Shown here in pieces: positions 45,603-55,117 of a DNA stretch of 64,000 nt. Source of the DNA: Desulfonema magnum (GTDB taxonomy: Bacteria > Desulfobacterota > Desulfobacteria > Desulfobacterales > 4be13); contig NZ_CP061800.1 of NCBI RefSeq assembly GCF_017377395.1, forward strand, positions 3,679,633-3,743,632. Direction: 5' to 3'. Within the stretch, counting starts at the first letter, position 1. The number at the start of each line of letters is the position of its first letter. A program made the translations under genes and the position numbers. The notes beneath the pieces are model-generated. The model had not been told where the DNA came from, made no database searches, and worked only from the letters and a program-made list of their open reading frames with translations.

Positions 45603-46904
45603 TTACTCTGGCAAAAGATCATAAAAGTAGTTCATGGCATCGGAGCGGGTGACAATGCCGATAATGCGCCCGTTTTCCACCACCGGAAGACGGCCGATAT
45701 CATGTTTTACCATCAGTCGGGCCGCATAAACAGGACTTTTTCCCGGTTCTATGGTCATTACATTTGTGGTCATAAAGGCTTTGACCGGCGCATCCAGGGC
45801 AGAGTCTTTCCTCAATTTTTGAAAATCCCTTCTGGAGATAATTCCCACTATCTTTTCATCTGCCACCACTGGAACGCCTGTGCAGCCTTTTTCCCTCAGC
45901 ATGATTGCCACCTCTTTCATACTAGTATCCGGTGATACGGTAAAGACCGGAAAAGACATCATGTCACCGAGCTGTGCTGATAACTGCTGATGGCCTTCGA
46001 TCATGTCCTTTATTGTTTCTTCCACAGTATCCGGGTCCACAGATTTCAGAATAGCAGACCCCGCTCCTATATGTCCTCCGCCGCCCAGGTTCCGCATGAT
46101 TGCCCCGATATTGAGGCTGTCGGCATTGGCCCGGCCGATGACCATACATTTTTTCTTATTTTTGCTGGTGAATATGCCAAAGGCCGCATCAACATTTACA
46201 ATTTCTCTGTACATCTGAACAACCACGGAAAGGCTGCTCACATGCCCTTTGATCTGCAATTTGTTTATGCTGATTTTATATCCGTTTACCTGAGTCCTTT
46301 CTGCGGATTTCAGCATTTCAAACAAAATATTTTTTTGTTTTTCCCCGTAAGGATGGCGCAGAAAGGAGTTGAGAATATTTAAATCCGCGTTACGTTCCAG
46401 CAAATACGCAGCAGCATAAGCATCTTCGGATTTTGTGGAAGGGAATCTCAGGTTGCCTGTGTCTTCATACAGCCCGGTCAGAAAAAGCGTGGCCTGTATG
46501 GGCGTCAGTGCCATTTTTTTCTTTCTTAGCTGTCGTACCATCAATGTAATATTCGCGCCCATTTCCTCTCTGCACTTCCAGGCCGGATTTATATCTCCTT
46601 TAATAGTATGATGGTCCCACAGGATCACTTCAAGATCGTCTTTTTGCTTCAGTATGTCCATTTGTTTGTCAAGACGGTCCCATCTGTTGATATCAACAAC
46701 GACCAGTCTGCTGATGTCGTTTAAATCAATTTCATCGGGTGTACGGATACCGAAAATATCTTTATGGATTGATAAAAAAGCTTTGACATTCGGGTTTATA
46801 TTCTTCGGAAGCACCGGAATCGTACCCGGATACAGAAGAGTAGCGGCAATGGTGGAAGCCAGAGCGTCAAAATCAGTGTTTTTGTGCGTTGTTACAATTT
46901 CCAT
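45603..46904 (-). CDS. DHH-family phosphoesterase with paired CBS domains
   Basis: I chose the start at 46904 (M-E-I-V-T-T-H) behind AGGGAA. The upstream extension is not conserved-looking. The protein has D-F-D-A-L-A, V-V-D-I-N and the W-D-H-H motif of the DHH domain, then DHHA1 with G-G-G-G-H-I-G-A-G-S. Two CBS modules follow (about 310-430). Homologues in related bacteria often continue into a CCA/poly(A) polymerase domain. Here the gene stops after the CBS pair, next to repeat DNA, so C-terminal truncation is possible. A role in oligoribonucleotide or cyclic dinucleotide hydrolysis is inferred. Confidence 0.85.
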   Translation of the reverse strand: MEIVTTHKNTDFDALASTIAATLLYPGTIPVLPKNINPNVKAFLSIHKDIFGIRTPDEIDLNDISRLVVVDINRWDRLDKQMDILKQKDDLEVILWDHHTIKGDINPAWKCREEMGANITLMVRQLRKKKMALTPIQATLFLTGLYEDTGNLRFPSTKSEDAYAAAYLLERNADLNILNSFLRHPYGEKQKNILFEMLKSAERTQVNGYKISINKLQIKGHVSSLSVVVQMYREIVNVDAAFGIFTSKNKKKCMVIGRANADSLNIGAIMRNLGGGGHIGAGSAILKSVDPDTVEETIKDMIEGHQQLSAQLGDMMSFPVFTVSPDTSMKEVAIMLREKGCTGVPVVADEKIVGIISRRDFQKLRKDSALDAPVKAFMTTNVMTIEPGKSPVYAARLMVKHDIGRLPVVENGRIIGIVTRSDAMNYFYDLLPE

Positions 46905-47132
46905 AACATATTTCCCTGATAAATTGAGTGGAAAGTCTGCGTTGCATTTTTTGCATTGTTTTCGGACCTGTTTTGCAGAAAATCTCTCAGACGTCACACT
47001 CAGCAACGATTTTTTTAAACACACTCATGCTATTGGAACCGCTACAAAGCATGAATGACTTTATTATATATTTTATTATACAAAAAAATTATAGCATCAA
47101 TGACAGTTTGTCCACTCTCCGAGAGATAAAAA

Positions 47133-48005
47133 TCAATTTTTTTTAAAAAATCTGCTTTTCTTAGGTTTTTCAGATTTTGAAGGCGGTGTATCGCCGTTGC
47201 CGGTAATATTGTTTTTTTTATCATCCCACCCGAGAAGCGGTTTGTCATTTATTTCATTATGATCATATTCCAACTGAAGCGGAAGACCGCCGGTCTGCTT
47301 AAATTCAAGCTGCATACGAAATTTATCCACTTCTGTCTGACTGTCAATGGTTTTTTTGGCAAGAAGATATCTCAGATAAGTGATCCATACGAGAATGCCA
47401 AAAGCTGCTAAGAGAACAGCCAGAAAAAACCATTTATACTTGAGTATGGTATCCTCTCCCAATTTCCCAAGATAGATGACCACCTCCGGTATGATCCAAT
47501 AAGATATGATCACAAGAAAGACAAGAAAACCAATGGCAAAGATGTTGAAACCGCTGACGCTGGCAATGATTTTTTCAAGACGCGTCCCATAGTTCTCTTT
47601 GCGCAGATCTGCTTCTTCTTCTTTTTCTTCTCCATAAAAAAGTGCGATATACGCTCTTACAACAAAAGCGAACAGGAGAATGACACCCACGGGAATGCCC
47701 ACGGCCGCGACAAACCATGCTCTGAACGGAAAGGGAACATAGTTTTTTACAAGTTTCCGCTGATACTGTTCAAAGGGGCCGTGGGTTTTTTCAAAATAAT
47801 ATTTATTGAAATCACTCAGATTTTTTCCGTCTGTCTCATGTATCAGATTTCCTTTGTCATCCAGAATCTGCATTTTATAGTCCCAGCCGGATTTCATGGC
47901 GGCAACAGCAAAGATTTCCAATTCGATCAGAAAAAGAGCGATGGCAATCACGATAAAAACAGTCTTATTTTCGACGACCATAGACGCAATACTTTTTTTT
48001 GACAT
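47133..48005 (-). CDS. Hypothetical membrane protein
   Basis: The 290-residue protein has a membrane helix near 15-37, a soluble loop of about 55 residues and helices near 97-120, 152-175 and 190-210. The C-terminal tail is lysine-rich (S-R-F-F-K-K-N). It starts behind AAGGAAG. I do not recognise a family. It lies upstream of the DHH-CBS gene on the same strand with a 228-bp gap. Confidence 0.75.
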   Translation of the reverse strand: MSKKSIASMVVENKTVFIVIAIALFLIELEIFAVAAMKSGWDYKMQILDDKGNLIHETDGKNLSDFNKYYFEKTHGPFEQYQRKLVKNYVPFPFRAWFVAAVGIPVGVILLFAFVVRAYIALFYGEEKEEEADLRKENYGTRLEKIIASVSGFNIFAIGFLVFLVIISYWIIPEVVIYLGKLGEDTILKYKWFFLAVLLAAFGILVWITYLRYLLAKKTIDSQTEVDKFRMQLEFKQTGGLPLQLEYDHNEINDKPLLGWDDKKNNITGNGDTPPSKSEKPKKSRFFKKN

Positions 48006-49109
48006 ATTTTTACTTCCTTTTGGTTTTATATTGTAGAGAAAATTATAACATCCGGAGTCCGAAAATAATTTTTCGGAGTCAGCGCAAAAAAAAATAATTT
48101 TCGCACTCTCAGATCAGGTCTTATTTTTTCTATAGATATTTTTAATAAGTGAAACAGTGGCTTACTCTCCTTTCATAAAATTATACAGATCAGGGAATGA
48201 ACACATATGAGGCTGAAAAAATCTCGACAACATGACACTTTAAATTTCTGACACTCGGAGAACTTCTCTGACTAAGACAGAATTAACAATCAGTCAGCGA
48301 CCCCCTACCATCCCCCATCGCCAGATTAAGTGAATGTATCTTCAATATGTAACTGATTCTTCACAAAACTTCTTAAAACAACTGCATCTTTCATTTTCAG
48401 TTGCTTTACATATCAGAATAAAATAATAACACTTTCCATTAAAAATTGACAAGCTACACCCTCGCATCTTGTAACCCCCCGGATAATTCCTTCCATTTCA
48501 CGGTTCAGAATATTACATGTTTCCCTTTGGATATTCAGATAATTTTTCAGGTACTTTCCCAACTCCGGATGCTGAATGAATATCTGTTAAGCTAAGATTT
48601 TATAAAAAGGAAGCGTCTGAGTGCTTTTTGTCAGCCTGTTGCAACGCGTATCATGCCTTGATGCAGGCGGTCAAGAATGTTTTTTTCGTTTATTTGTCTG
48701 CCCAGGTGACAACCACAGGACATTAACCCTATGATCCGATGATTAAATTTTTTTGAACGGGTTCGGATAAAAAATCTGTTATTTTTGCAAAAGCAGGTAT
48801 CTGTTTCCGGCCGATGCCGCACTTCGGGATGCTGCGAATTAATGCTTGCTATTTTCAAATAAAAATGTATAGTTAGTTCAATAATTGGAATTTTTTAAAA
48901 AAAGTATATTAAAATAAGGAGGGTTATATGATTTTATCAAAAAAAACCGCTACAAATATGCCGTCCTTACAGGGCTTGATGGCCCTCCCCTATATCCGTT
49001 AATCAGATTTTTTTTTGACCATGACTGTAAAGCCGCAAACCAAAAAAAATTACAGGTAGTTTGCTGACATCTGACACTTACACTTTTTATTTTTTAAGGA
49101 TATAACTCA
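48006..49109. other. 1.1-kb gene-free stretch with hairpins and a solo IS end
   Basis: Near 48050-48115 are GAAAATAATTTTTCGGAGTC-type repeats. The block at 48630-48850 is part of a decayed repeat. At 48986-49006 CTCCCCTATATCCGTTAATCAG is a diverged end of the CTGATTATAACGG element. A 24-codon frame with a strong AGGAGG at about 48927 overlaps this region and is probably part of the remnant. No cobalamin riboswitch was recognised before the cobalamin genes. Confidence 0.55.
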
Positions 49110-50348
49110 GTGATTATGAAACCGGTATCTGTCATCGGAATGGGGCTTTCTCCCCGGGACCTTACAGAAACACATCTAAAGCAAATCAGACAGGCGGATA
49201 TCCTGATCGGAGGAAAACGGCTGCTTCAGTTTTTTGAGGATTATCAAGTAATTAAAAAAGAAATCAAGGGAAATATAAAAGATATCATACAATATATAAA
49301 AGATAAAATGGAGAAGGATACGATTGTCGTTCTCGCATCCGGAGACCCGCTCTTTTTTGGTATCGGTTCTTTGTTGGTAAATGCCATCGGAGCTGAAAAT
49401 GTTTCTATATATCCTAATATTTCTTCAGTTTCCGCTGCATTTTCCCGTATCAGGGAATCGTGGAGCGATGCCCATGTTATCAGTATGCATGGCCGAAATG
49501 ATGACGCTGTATTTTTCCATGCGCTTTCTGAAAAGAATAAAATCGCCGTGTTTACGGACCCTGTAAGAAATCCCGCATGGCTTGCAAATACCCTTCTTGA
49601 GAACGAGATAACAGATTTTCGTTTATGTGTTCTTGAACAACTTGGCACGCCTTCGGAACGGGTCGGATGGTATGATCCCGCACAAGCCGCGGATATGCAG
49701 TTTTCAGAACCCAATATTTTGATTTTAAAGCGAATATCTTCCCAATCCGAAGAGAAAAAAAATCTTTGCTTCGGAATGCCGGACCAAAGCTTTGAACACC
49801 AGAAAGGGCTTATTACAAAAGCGGAAGTAAGAGCGGTCACGCTGTCCAAACTTTGTCTCATGCCCGGACATATCGTATGGGACCTCGGAGCCGGAAGCGG
49901 TTCTGTCTCCATTGAAGCGGCGTTGTTTGTAAAACATGGAAAAATATTTGCTGTTGAACAGCGAGCCGACAGGAGAGAGTTGATCAGAACGAATCAGAAA
50001 CGCTTTGGTGTGAAAAATTTGGAAATCATTGAGGCCGTGCTTCCTAAGGGTCTGAAAGATTTGCCCCGGCCTGACCGAATATTTATTGGCGGCGGAGGCA
50101 GGGACCTTGAAAAAATCATAGAGGTCGTTTCCTCCTGTCTCATGAACCATGGTATTATTGTTATTAATACGGTTCTTCTGTCCAATATTGAAACTGCCCT
50201 CAGCACACTCAGGCGTATCGGCTTTAAAACGGATATCGTCCAGATTCAGATCAGCCGGGGCCAGGACATGCCTTGGAGCGAAAGGCTTGAGGCTCAGAAT
50301 CCTGTCTGGATCATTTCCGGGCTGAAGAACGGAGAAAACGAAGATTAA
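49110..50348 (+). CDS. cbiET: Precorrin-6Y / cobalt-precorrin C5,C15-methyltransferase (CbiE-CbiT fusion)
   Basis: The 412-residue bifunctional enzyme has an N-terminal CbiE tetrapyrrole methylase (V-I-G-M-G-L-S-P and S-G-D-P-L-F-F-G) and a C-terminal CbiT methylase/decarboxylase (W-D-L-G-A-G-S-G-S-V-S-I-E near 257). Together they add methyls at C5 and C15 and remove the C12 acetate carboxyl. The GTG at 49110 lies at good distance from AAGGA. The ATG at 49116 is an alternative. It leads the cobalamin gene group. Confidence 0.94.
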   Translation: MIMKPVSVIGMGLSPRDLTETHLKQIRQADILIGGKRLLQFFEDYQVIKKEIKGNIKDIIQYIKDKMEKDTIVVLASGDPLFFGIGSLLVNAIGAENVSIYPNISSVSAAFSRIRESWSDAHVISMHGRNDDAVFFHALSEKNKIAVFTDPVRNPAWLANTLLENEITDFRLCVLEQLGTPSERVGWYDPAQAADMQFSEPNILILKRISSQSEEKKNLCFGMPDQSFEHQKGLITKAEVRAVTLSKLCLMPGHIVWDLGAGSGSVSIEAALFVKHGKIFAVEQRADRRELIRTNQKRFGVKNLEIIEAVLPKGLKDLPRPDRIFIGGGGRDLEKIIEVVSSCLMNHGIIVINTVLLSNIETALSTLRRIGFKTDIVQIQISRGQDMPWSERLEAQNPVWIISGLKNGENED

Positions 50349-50638
50349 AGCAGAGACTCGCTGAACTTTGCCGGACAGAGTACAAATCCTCTTTGGCAAA
50401 GTTTGCAACCCCGTCAGCAACAAATCATAACTGACTTTCATGTAAACGGGCATGACTTGCCGGTCATAACGAATAATGAAATTTTTGTAGTTTTTATTAA
50501 CACCTAACATCTAACACTTAACACCTAACACCTAACACCTAACACCTAACACCTAACACCTAACACCTAACACTTAACACCTAACACCTAACACCTAACA
50601 CCTAACACCTAACACCTTTTTCATATAAAGGAGATATT
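50349..50638. repeat. Repeat spacer with a CTAACAC heptamer array of about seventeen units
   Basis: A diverged GC palindrome (50376-50415) and one CATGACTTGCCGGTCATAACGA unit precede a long CTAACAC/CTTAACAC array (about 50497-50620). They lie between cbiET and cbiF. Confidence 0.88.
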
Positions 50639-51433
50639 ATGACCGCTGAAAACCATCCGGTTACATTTGTCGGCGCAGGCCCGGGTGATCCCGAATTAAT
50701 TACGGTAAAAGGACAGCGAACCCTTATGGACGCTGATATAATTATTTACGCGGGCTCTCTGGTTCCCGAGGCTGTATTAAAATGGGCATCGCCCGAAACA
50801 GCCATTTTAAACAGCGCCGCCATGCACCTCGGAGAAATTGTAGAAAGCATTGAAAAAGCTTACACAGAAGGCAAACGGGTTGTACGTCTGCATACGGGGG
50901 ACCCGAGTCTTTACGGGGCAATTTTTGAGCAGATCGCGGAACTTCAGAAAAGAGAAATACCGTACAATGTTATACCGGGCGTGACCGCCGCTTTTGCCGC
51001 GGCCGCGGCAATGGGTATGGAATACACGCTTCCCGAAATTTCTCAGACGCTGATTTTAACCCGAATGGCAGGCAGAACCCCGGTTCCTGAAACAGAGAAT
51101 CTCGCGTCACTGGCAAGCCATAAGGCTTCTCTGGTGATCTATCTCAGCATATCACTTATTGACAAAGTGGCTGAGATACTCAGAGCAGCATATGGAGAAG
51201 ATGCCGCGTGTGCTGTCGCGTTTCGTGTAAGTCAGCCTGAAGAAAAAATCATATACACAACACTGAATGAACTCTCAGACGTGGTAAAAGAGCAGGAAAT
51301 CACGCATCAGGCCCTGATCATCGTGGGGAAAGTTCTGGACATCAGTACAGATACATTAATCCATAAATCAAAACTTTACGATAAAAATTTTTCCCACGGA
51401 TTCAGAGGCGGCGATATCACAAGTGACAAATGA
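50639..51433 (+). CDS. cbiF: Precorrin-4 / cobalt-precorrin-4 C11-methyltransferase
   Basis: This 264-residue SAM-dependent tetrapyrrole methylase has G-A-G-P-G-D-P-E-L-I-T at the N-terminus, then L-H-T-G-D-P-S-L-Y-G-A near 85 and P-G-V-T-A near 115. It methylates C11 in corrin synthesis. It starts behind AAAGGAGAT. A heptamer array borders the gene on each side. Confidence 0.95.
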   Translation: MTAENHPVTFVGAGPGDPELITVKGQRTLMDADIIIYAGSLVPEAVLKWASPETAILNSAAMHLGEIVESIEKAYTEGKRVVRLHTGDPSLYGAIFEQIAELQKREIPYNVIPGVTAAFAAAAAMGMEYTLPEISQTLILTRMAGRTPVPETENLASLASHKASLVIYLSISLIDKVAEILRAAYGEDAACAVAFRVSQPEEKIIYTTLNELSDVVKEQEITHQALIIVGKVLDISTDTLIHKSKLYDKNFSHGFRGGDITSDK

Positions 51434-51485
51434 CGAATTACGAATTACCAATCACCAATCACAAATCACAAATCACAAATGACAA
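51422..51485. repeat. Mixed heptamer tract AAATGAC/GAATTAC/CAATCAC/AAATCAC
   Basis: About nine 7-bp units with changing sequence but constant period start inside the cbiF end and lead into the cbiG start codon. Confidence 0.88.
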
Positions 51486-52507
51486 CTCACAAACTTGCCA
51501 TATGGGCGGTGACACCAAACGGGGCAAAGCTGGCCCGGAGAATTTCAGCGGGTCTGTCCGGGGCTGATTTGCATTTTTCCGCTTCGCTGGAAAATGAGGG
51601 AGATTCATCCGCCACATTTGAAACTCTGTCCGGTGCGTTATCACAAGCTTTTGATAAATACAACGCTCATATTTTTATTATGTCCGCCGGTATCGTGGTC
51701 CGGCTGGTTGCGCCGCATATCCGCCACAAAACTTCGGATCCCGCGGTTGTGGTTGCAGATGAAAAGGGATATCATGTCATAAGTCTTCTGTCGGGTCATA
51801 TCGGCGGAGCCAATGCACTGGCGAAACAGATTGCGGAAATAATTGACGCGACACCTGTTATCACAACAGCCACGGACTTAAACAAGGTTCCGGCCATTGA
51901 TCTGCTGGCAAAAGAAAAAGGACTTTTCATTGAAAATCCGGATGCCATAAAATACGTCAGCATGGCTTTTCTCAAAGGAAAAAAAATTTGTTGCCATGAT
52001 CCCTTTCAGTTGATGAGCAACACAATTCTCAGTGCCTGGTTCTCGGTTCTTAATTCTCAGTTCTCGATTTTTATTGATGATGTCGTGGCTGATTTGCCCC
52101 CGCATACACTGATACTGAGGCCCAAATCTCTGGTCGCGGGTATCGGGTGCAACCGAAATACGGACAAAAAAGAAATAAAGGAACTTCTTTATGAAGTACT
52201 CGAAAAGAACGCACTTGCACGGGGCAGCCTGAAATGTATTGCCACAGTGGATTTAAAAGCAGATGAGCAGGGACTTTTAGCCCTCGGACAGGACCTGAAT
52301 CTTCCGCTGGAATTTTTCACCAGGGAAGAACTTGAAAAAGTTAAAGACATAAAGACGCCATCCGCGATGGTGGAAAAACATATAGGAGTAAAAAGCGTAT
52401 GCGAAGCATCAGCAATTCTTGCGACAAAAAAGGGAAAACTGATTGTTCCCAAACACTCAACCCGGAATGTCACGGTAGCCATTGCCAGAATTCCCTTTAC
52501 ATCGTAG
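51479..52507 (+). CDS. cbiG: Cobalt-precorrin 5A hydrolase
   Basis: CbiG opens the delta-lactone of cobalt-precorrin-5A. The 342-residue protein has the N-domain signature M-S-A-G-I-V-V-R, L-L-S-G-H-I-G-G-A-N, and the C-domain V-A-G-I-G-C-N-R. The start codon lies in the last AAATGAC heptamer and no ribosome binding site is seen. Residues about 181-197 (ending V-L-N-S-Q-F-S-I) are an in-frame AATTCTC-like heptamer insert between the two domains. The anaerobic-route hydrolase supports a cobalt-early pathway. Confidence 0.93.
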   Translation: MTTHKLAIWAVTPNGAKLARRISAGLSGADLHFSASLENEGDSSATFETLSGALSQAFDKYNAHIFIMSAGIVVRLVAPHIRHKTSDPAVVVADEKGYHVISLLSGHIGGANALAKQIAEIIDATPVITTATDLNKVPAIDLLAKEKGLFIENPDAIKYVSMAFLKGKKICCHDPFQLMSNTILSAWFSVLNSQFSIFIDDVVADLPPHTLILRPKSLVAGIGCNRNTDKKEIKELLYEVLEKNALARGSLKCIATVDLKADEQGLLALGQDLNLPLEFFTREELEKVKDIKTPSAMVEKHIGVKSVCEASAILATKKGKLIVPKHSTRNVTVAIARIPFTS

Positions 52508-53289
52508 GCATTGGCCCCGGAAGTACGGAATATTTGTCCAAACGGGCGCATGATGTGCTTGAAACCGTTGACACAGTTGTGGGATATACCACTTACGTTA
52601 ATCTGATACGTTCTCTGATAAAAGATAAGCACATTGTCAGCACCACAATGAAAAAAGAGATTGAGCGGGTTGAGGCAGCCATTGACATCGCGCTGGAGGG
52701 CAAGTCATGCGCAATTGTCTCAAGCGGAGATCCGGGAATATACGCCATGTCCAGTCTTGTTTTTGAAATGTGCAAGGCAAAAGATATTGTTATCATTCCC
52801 CCGGTCAGTGCCGGAAAAATGAAAAATGAAGACTCAGGGACTCTGCTTCAGGTGGAAGTTGTGCCCGGCATACCTGCCCTCTGCTCAGGGGCTTCGCTTC
52901 TGGGCGCGCCGCTGAGTCATGATTTTGCGGTCATTAGCCTCAGCGATCTTCTGACACCCTGGGAACTTATCGAACGACGCATTGAGGCGGCCGCCGAGGC
53001 TGACTTTGTCATTGTGCTGTATAATCCCAAAAGCAAAAAGCGGAACTGGCAGCTTGAAAGCGCACAGAAAATTATTCTGAATCACAGAGACAGAAACACA
53101 CCTGTGGGGATTGTCACCAGTGCGATGAGGGAAGAGCAGAAGGTTAAGATTTTTCCCCTCGGTAATCTTCACACCGCACCGGTAAACATGCAGACAACCG
53201 TGTTTATCGGAAGCAGCGCATCTGCGCAATATCTTGATTTTATGGTTACCCCGAGAGGGTATTCAAAAAAATATTCAGTTGTTTCCTGA
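52399..53289 (+). CDS. cbiH: Precorrin-3B / cobalt-precorrin-3 C17-methyltransferase
   Basis: The tetrapyrrole methylase has I-V-G-I-G-P-G-S near residue 34, then S-S-G-D-P-G-I-Y and P-G-I-P-A. It contracts the ring after C17 methylation. The only in-frame ATG before the conserved start is at 52399, which overlaps cbiG by 109 bp. The first 30 residues are unlike the family. Either the real start is a rare codon near 52490, or an indel has split an ancestral CbiG-CbiH fusion. Confidence 0.9.
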   Translation: MRSISNSCDKKGKTDCSQTLNPECHGSHCQNSLYIVGIGPGSTEYLSKRAHDVLETVDTVVGYTTYVNLIRSLIKDKHIVSTTMKKEIERVEAAIDIALEGKSCAIVSSGDPGIYAMSSLVFEMCKAKDIVIIPPVSAGKMKNEDSGTLLQVEVVPGIPALCSGASLLGAPLSHDFAVISLSDLLTPWELIERRIEAAAEADFVIVLYNPKSKKRNWQLESAQKIILNHRDRNTPVGIVTSAMREEQKVKIFPLGNLHTAPVNMQTTVFIGSSASAQYLDFMVTPRGYSKKYSVVS

Positions 53290-53994
53290 AAAAACTCGCA
53301 CCTGAAAAAATTGACACATAAGTACCCGATCAAAATTTTTTTATACATCTTTTTTTCTGTGAACGGCTGAGAAACCCGGCTTTTTCCCTCACGGGAGGCG
53401 GATCATTCCGGAGAAAAAAGCCGGGTTTCTTTCCCGATCAAATATCGAAAACTTATGGTTAGGTACTTATAATGCAGTGTGTCGTACGCAAAAACACCTG
53501 AACATCAGAATCGTCTGTATGTCGGATGTAAGTACCTATCCACTCGATGATCAAGTGTTTTGATCCGATTTGAACAAAAAGCCTGTCATTCCTGTCCGAA
53601 CAAAAAGCCTCTCATTCCTGCTTTCGCAGGCTTGGGCGTGAGCGTCCGACTGAACTCAGTCAGACGCTCACGCCAATGTCTCGGTCGGACGGAATGGAAT
53701 GACAGAAAAAAACCTGATCATCAAGTATCCCTATATTTTTTCAGCGTCAGATCCTGAATTATCAGGGAATAGTGCCGATAAGAGGGGAAAAAACTTTTGA
53801 CCGGTCACCGGGGGGGCAGGACAAAAGTTTTTCGGTATTTTTTCCGGATCGCTTAAATTTTATTATAAATGTTGAGGGTGAAGATCCGCGAGGTCTTCAA
53901 AACCTCATCCGAGTACTGAACCAGCAAATCGAAAAATTATAAAAAACATACTCCCGCTATCACTCGTGCCGAATGGGTAAAAAAGAGGTTGCCG
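53290..53994. repeat. Gene-free stretch with nested palindromic elements
   Basis: A diverged ATAAGTACCCG element (about 53318-53472) is interrupted by a GC hairpin (AAACCCGGCTTTTTC with GAAAAAAGCCGGGTTT, 53370-53440). Next comes a TCATTCCTG/CAGGAATGA-type block (53583-53705) that contains a strong hairpin GAGCGTCCGACTGAACTCAG / CTGAGTTCAGTCGGACGCTC-like stem. No gene is seen. Confidence 0.7.
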
Positions 53995-55107
53995 ATGAAT
54001 TTGAAAAAATCAGTTTCAGAAGAAAAACCTTTCATCCTCATCGTGGATGATGTTCCGAAAAATCTTCAGATTATAGGAAATATTCTGAGTTCCGAAGGAT
54101 ATCTTTTCACCCCCGCGACAAACGGAAATCAGGCACTTAAAATAATTGAAAAAAGACATCCTGATTTAATTCTGCTGGATATTATGATGCCTGAAATGGA
54201 TGGTTATGAGGTTTGCAAAATTCTTAAAAATTCTCCGAGAACAAAAGATATTCCGGTGATTTTTCTCACCGCCAGAACTGAAACAGAGGATATTGTCAGA
54301 GGATTTGAATCGGGAGGGGTTGATTATATAACCAAGCCATTCAACTCAACAGAATTGCTGGCGAGAATTAAAACTCATCTGGAAATACTGAGCATCAGCA
54401 ATGAACGTAAGGAATTACTTCATGTTCTGTGTCACGACCTGGCAAATCCTTTTGCGTCAATTGTTTCCGCACTGGAGATAATTAAAGATTATGACACGTT
54501 CAAACGCCTGAAAAAATATCTCAGCACAGCGGCCGGTAACGGTCTGAAGGTGATTGATCTTGTCCGTAAGATACGGGCATTGGAGGATAAAAAGATCAAC
54601 TTGGAACTGGAACCTGTCAATCTGAAAAAAGCCATAGATGAATCTCTGCTTATGCTTGAACAAAAATTTGCTGAAAAACATATTGAAATTATAAAGAATA
54701 TTGATCCGGCTCTGATAGTTTGCACTGAAAAAATATCATTGCTGAATTCTGTTATAAATAATCTTTTTACCAATGCCATAAAATTCTCTTTCCCTGATTC
54801 GAAGATAATTATCGGAGCCTCGCAGGCTGACGATATGGTGACAATTTCCATCAGAGATTTTGGCGTGGGAATGTCACAGGAATTGCAAAAAGATATCTTT
54901 GATATGAAAAAAACAACCTCCAGAATAGGAACAGGCGGAGAAGTGGGGACAGGATTCGGAATGCCGCTTGTAAAGAAGTTTGTTCATACTTATGGCGGAA
55001 AAATTGAGATATTCTCAAAAGAGGAAAAAGATGACCCGCAGGATCACGGCACTGAAATAAGGCTGACATTAAAAGCAGGAAACGCGAATGTCAGCAGTGA
55101 GAACTGA
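53995..55107 (+). CDS. Receiver domain-histidine kinase hybrid (REC-HisKA-HATPase)
   Basis: The ATG at 53995 has GAGG six bases upstream. A TTG two codons earlier is less likely. The 370-residue soluble protein has an N-terminal receiver (D18-D19, phosphoacceptor D62, K in T-K-P-F). A phospho-acceptor histidine lies in L-C-H-D-L-A-N-P (about H147). The HATPase has N-box N-N-L-F-T-N-A-I-K-F-S, D-F-G-V-G-M and G-T-G-F-G-M-P-L-V. With no sensor domain, it probably relays a signal from another kinase. It ends 10 bp before the DNA methyltransferase gene. Confidence 0.92.
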   Translation: MNLKKSVSEEKPFILIVDDVPKNLQIIGNILSSEGYLFTPATNGNQALKIIEKRHPDLILLDIMMPEMDGYEVCKILKNSPRTKDIPVIFLTARTETEDIVRGFESGGVDYITKPFNSTELLARIKTHLEILSISNERKELLHVLCHDLANPFASIVSALEIIKDYDTFKRLKKYLSTAAGNGLKVIDLVRKIRALEDKKINLELEPVNLKKAIDESLLMLEQKFAEKHIEIIKNIDPALIVCTEKISLLNSVINNLFTNAIKFSFPDSKIIIGASQADDMVTISIRDFGVGMSQELQKDIFDMKKTTSRIGTGGEVGTGFGMPLVKKFVHTYGGKIEIFSKEEKDDPQDHGTEIRLTLKAGNANVSSEN

Positions 55108-55117
55108 GACCTAAGAA

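Noticed and set aside
45231-45624. Repeat-rich frames on both strands at 45.3-45.6 kb
   Set aside because: They translate GGACGGGGTTTGCAAC units only.
48927-49001. 24-codon frame with strong AGGAGG, possible leader peptide
   Set aside because: It overlaps a decayed IS end and is followed by no attenuator-like structure that I can define.
48900-49110. Cobalamin riboswitch upstream of cbiET
   Set aside because: No B12-box-like or long structured leader was recognised; only repeat remnants are present.
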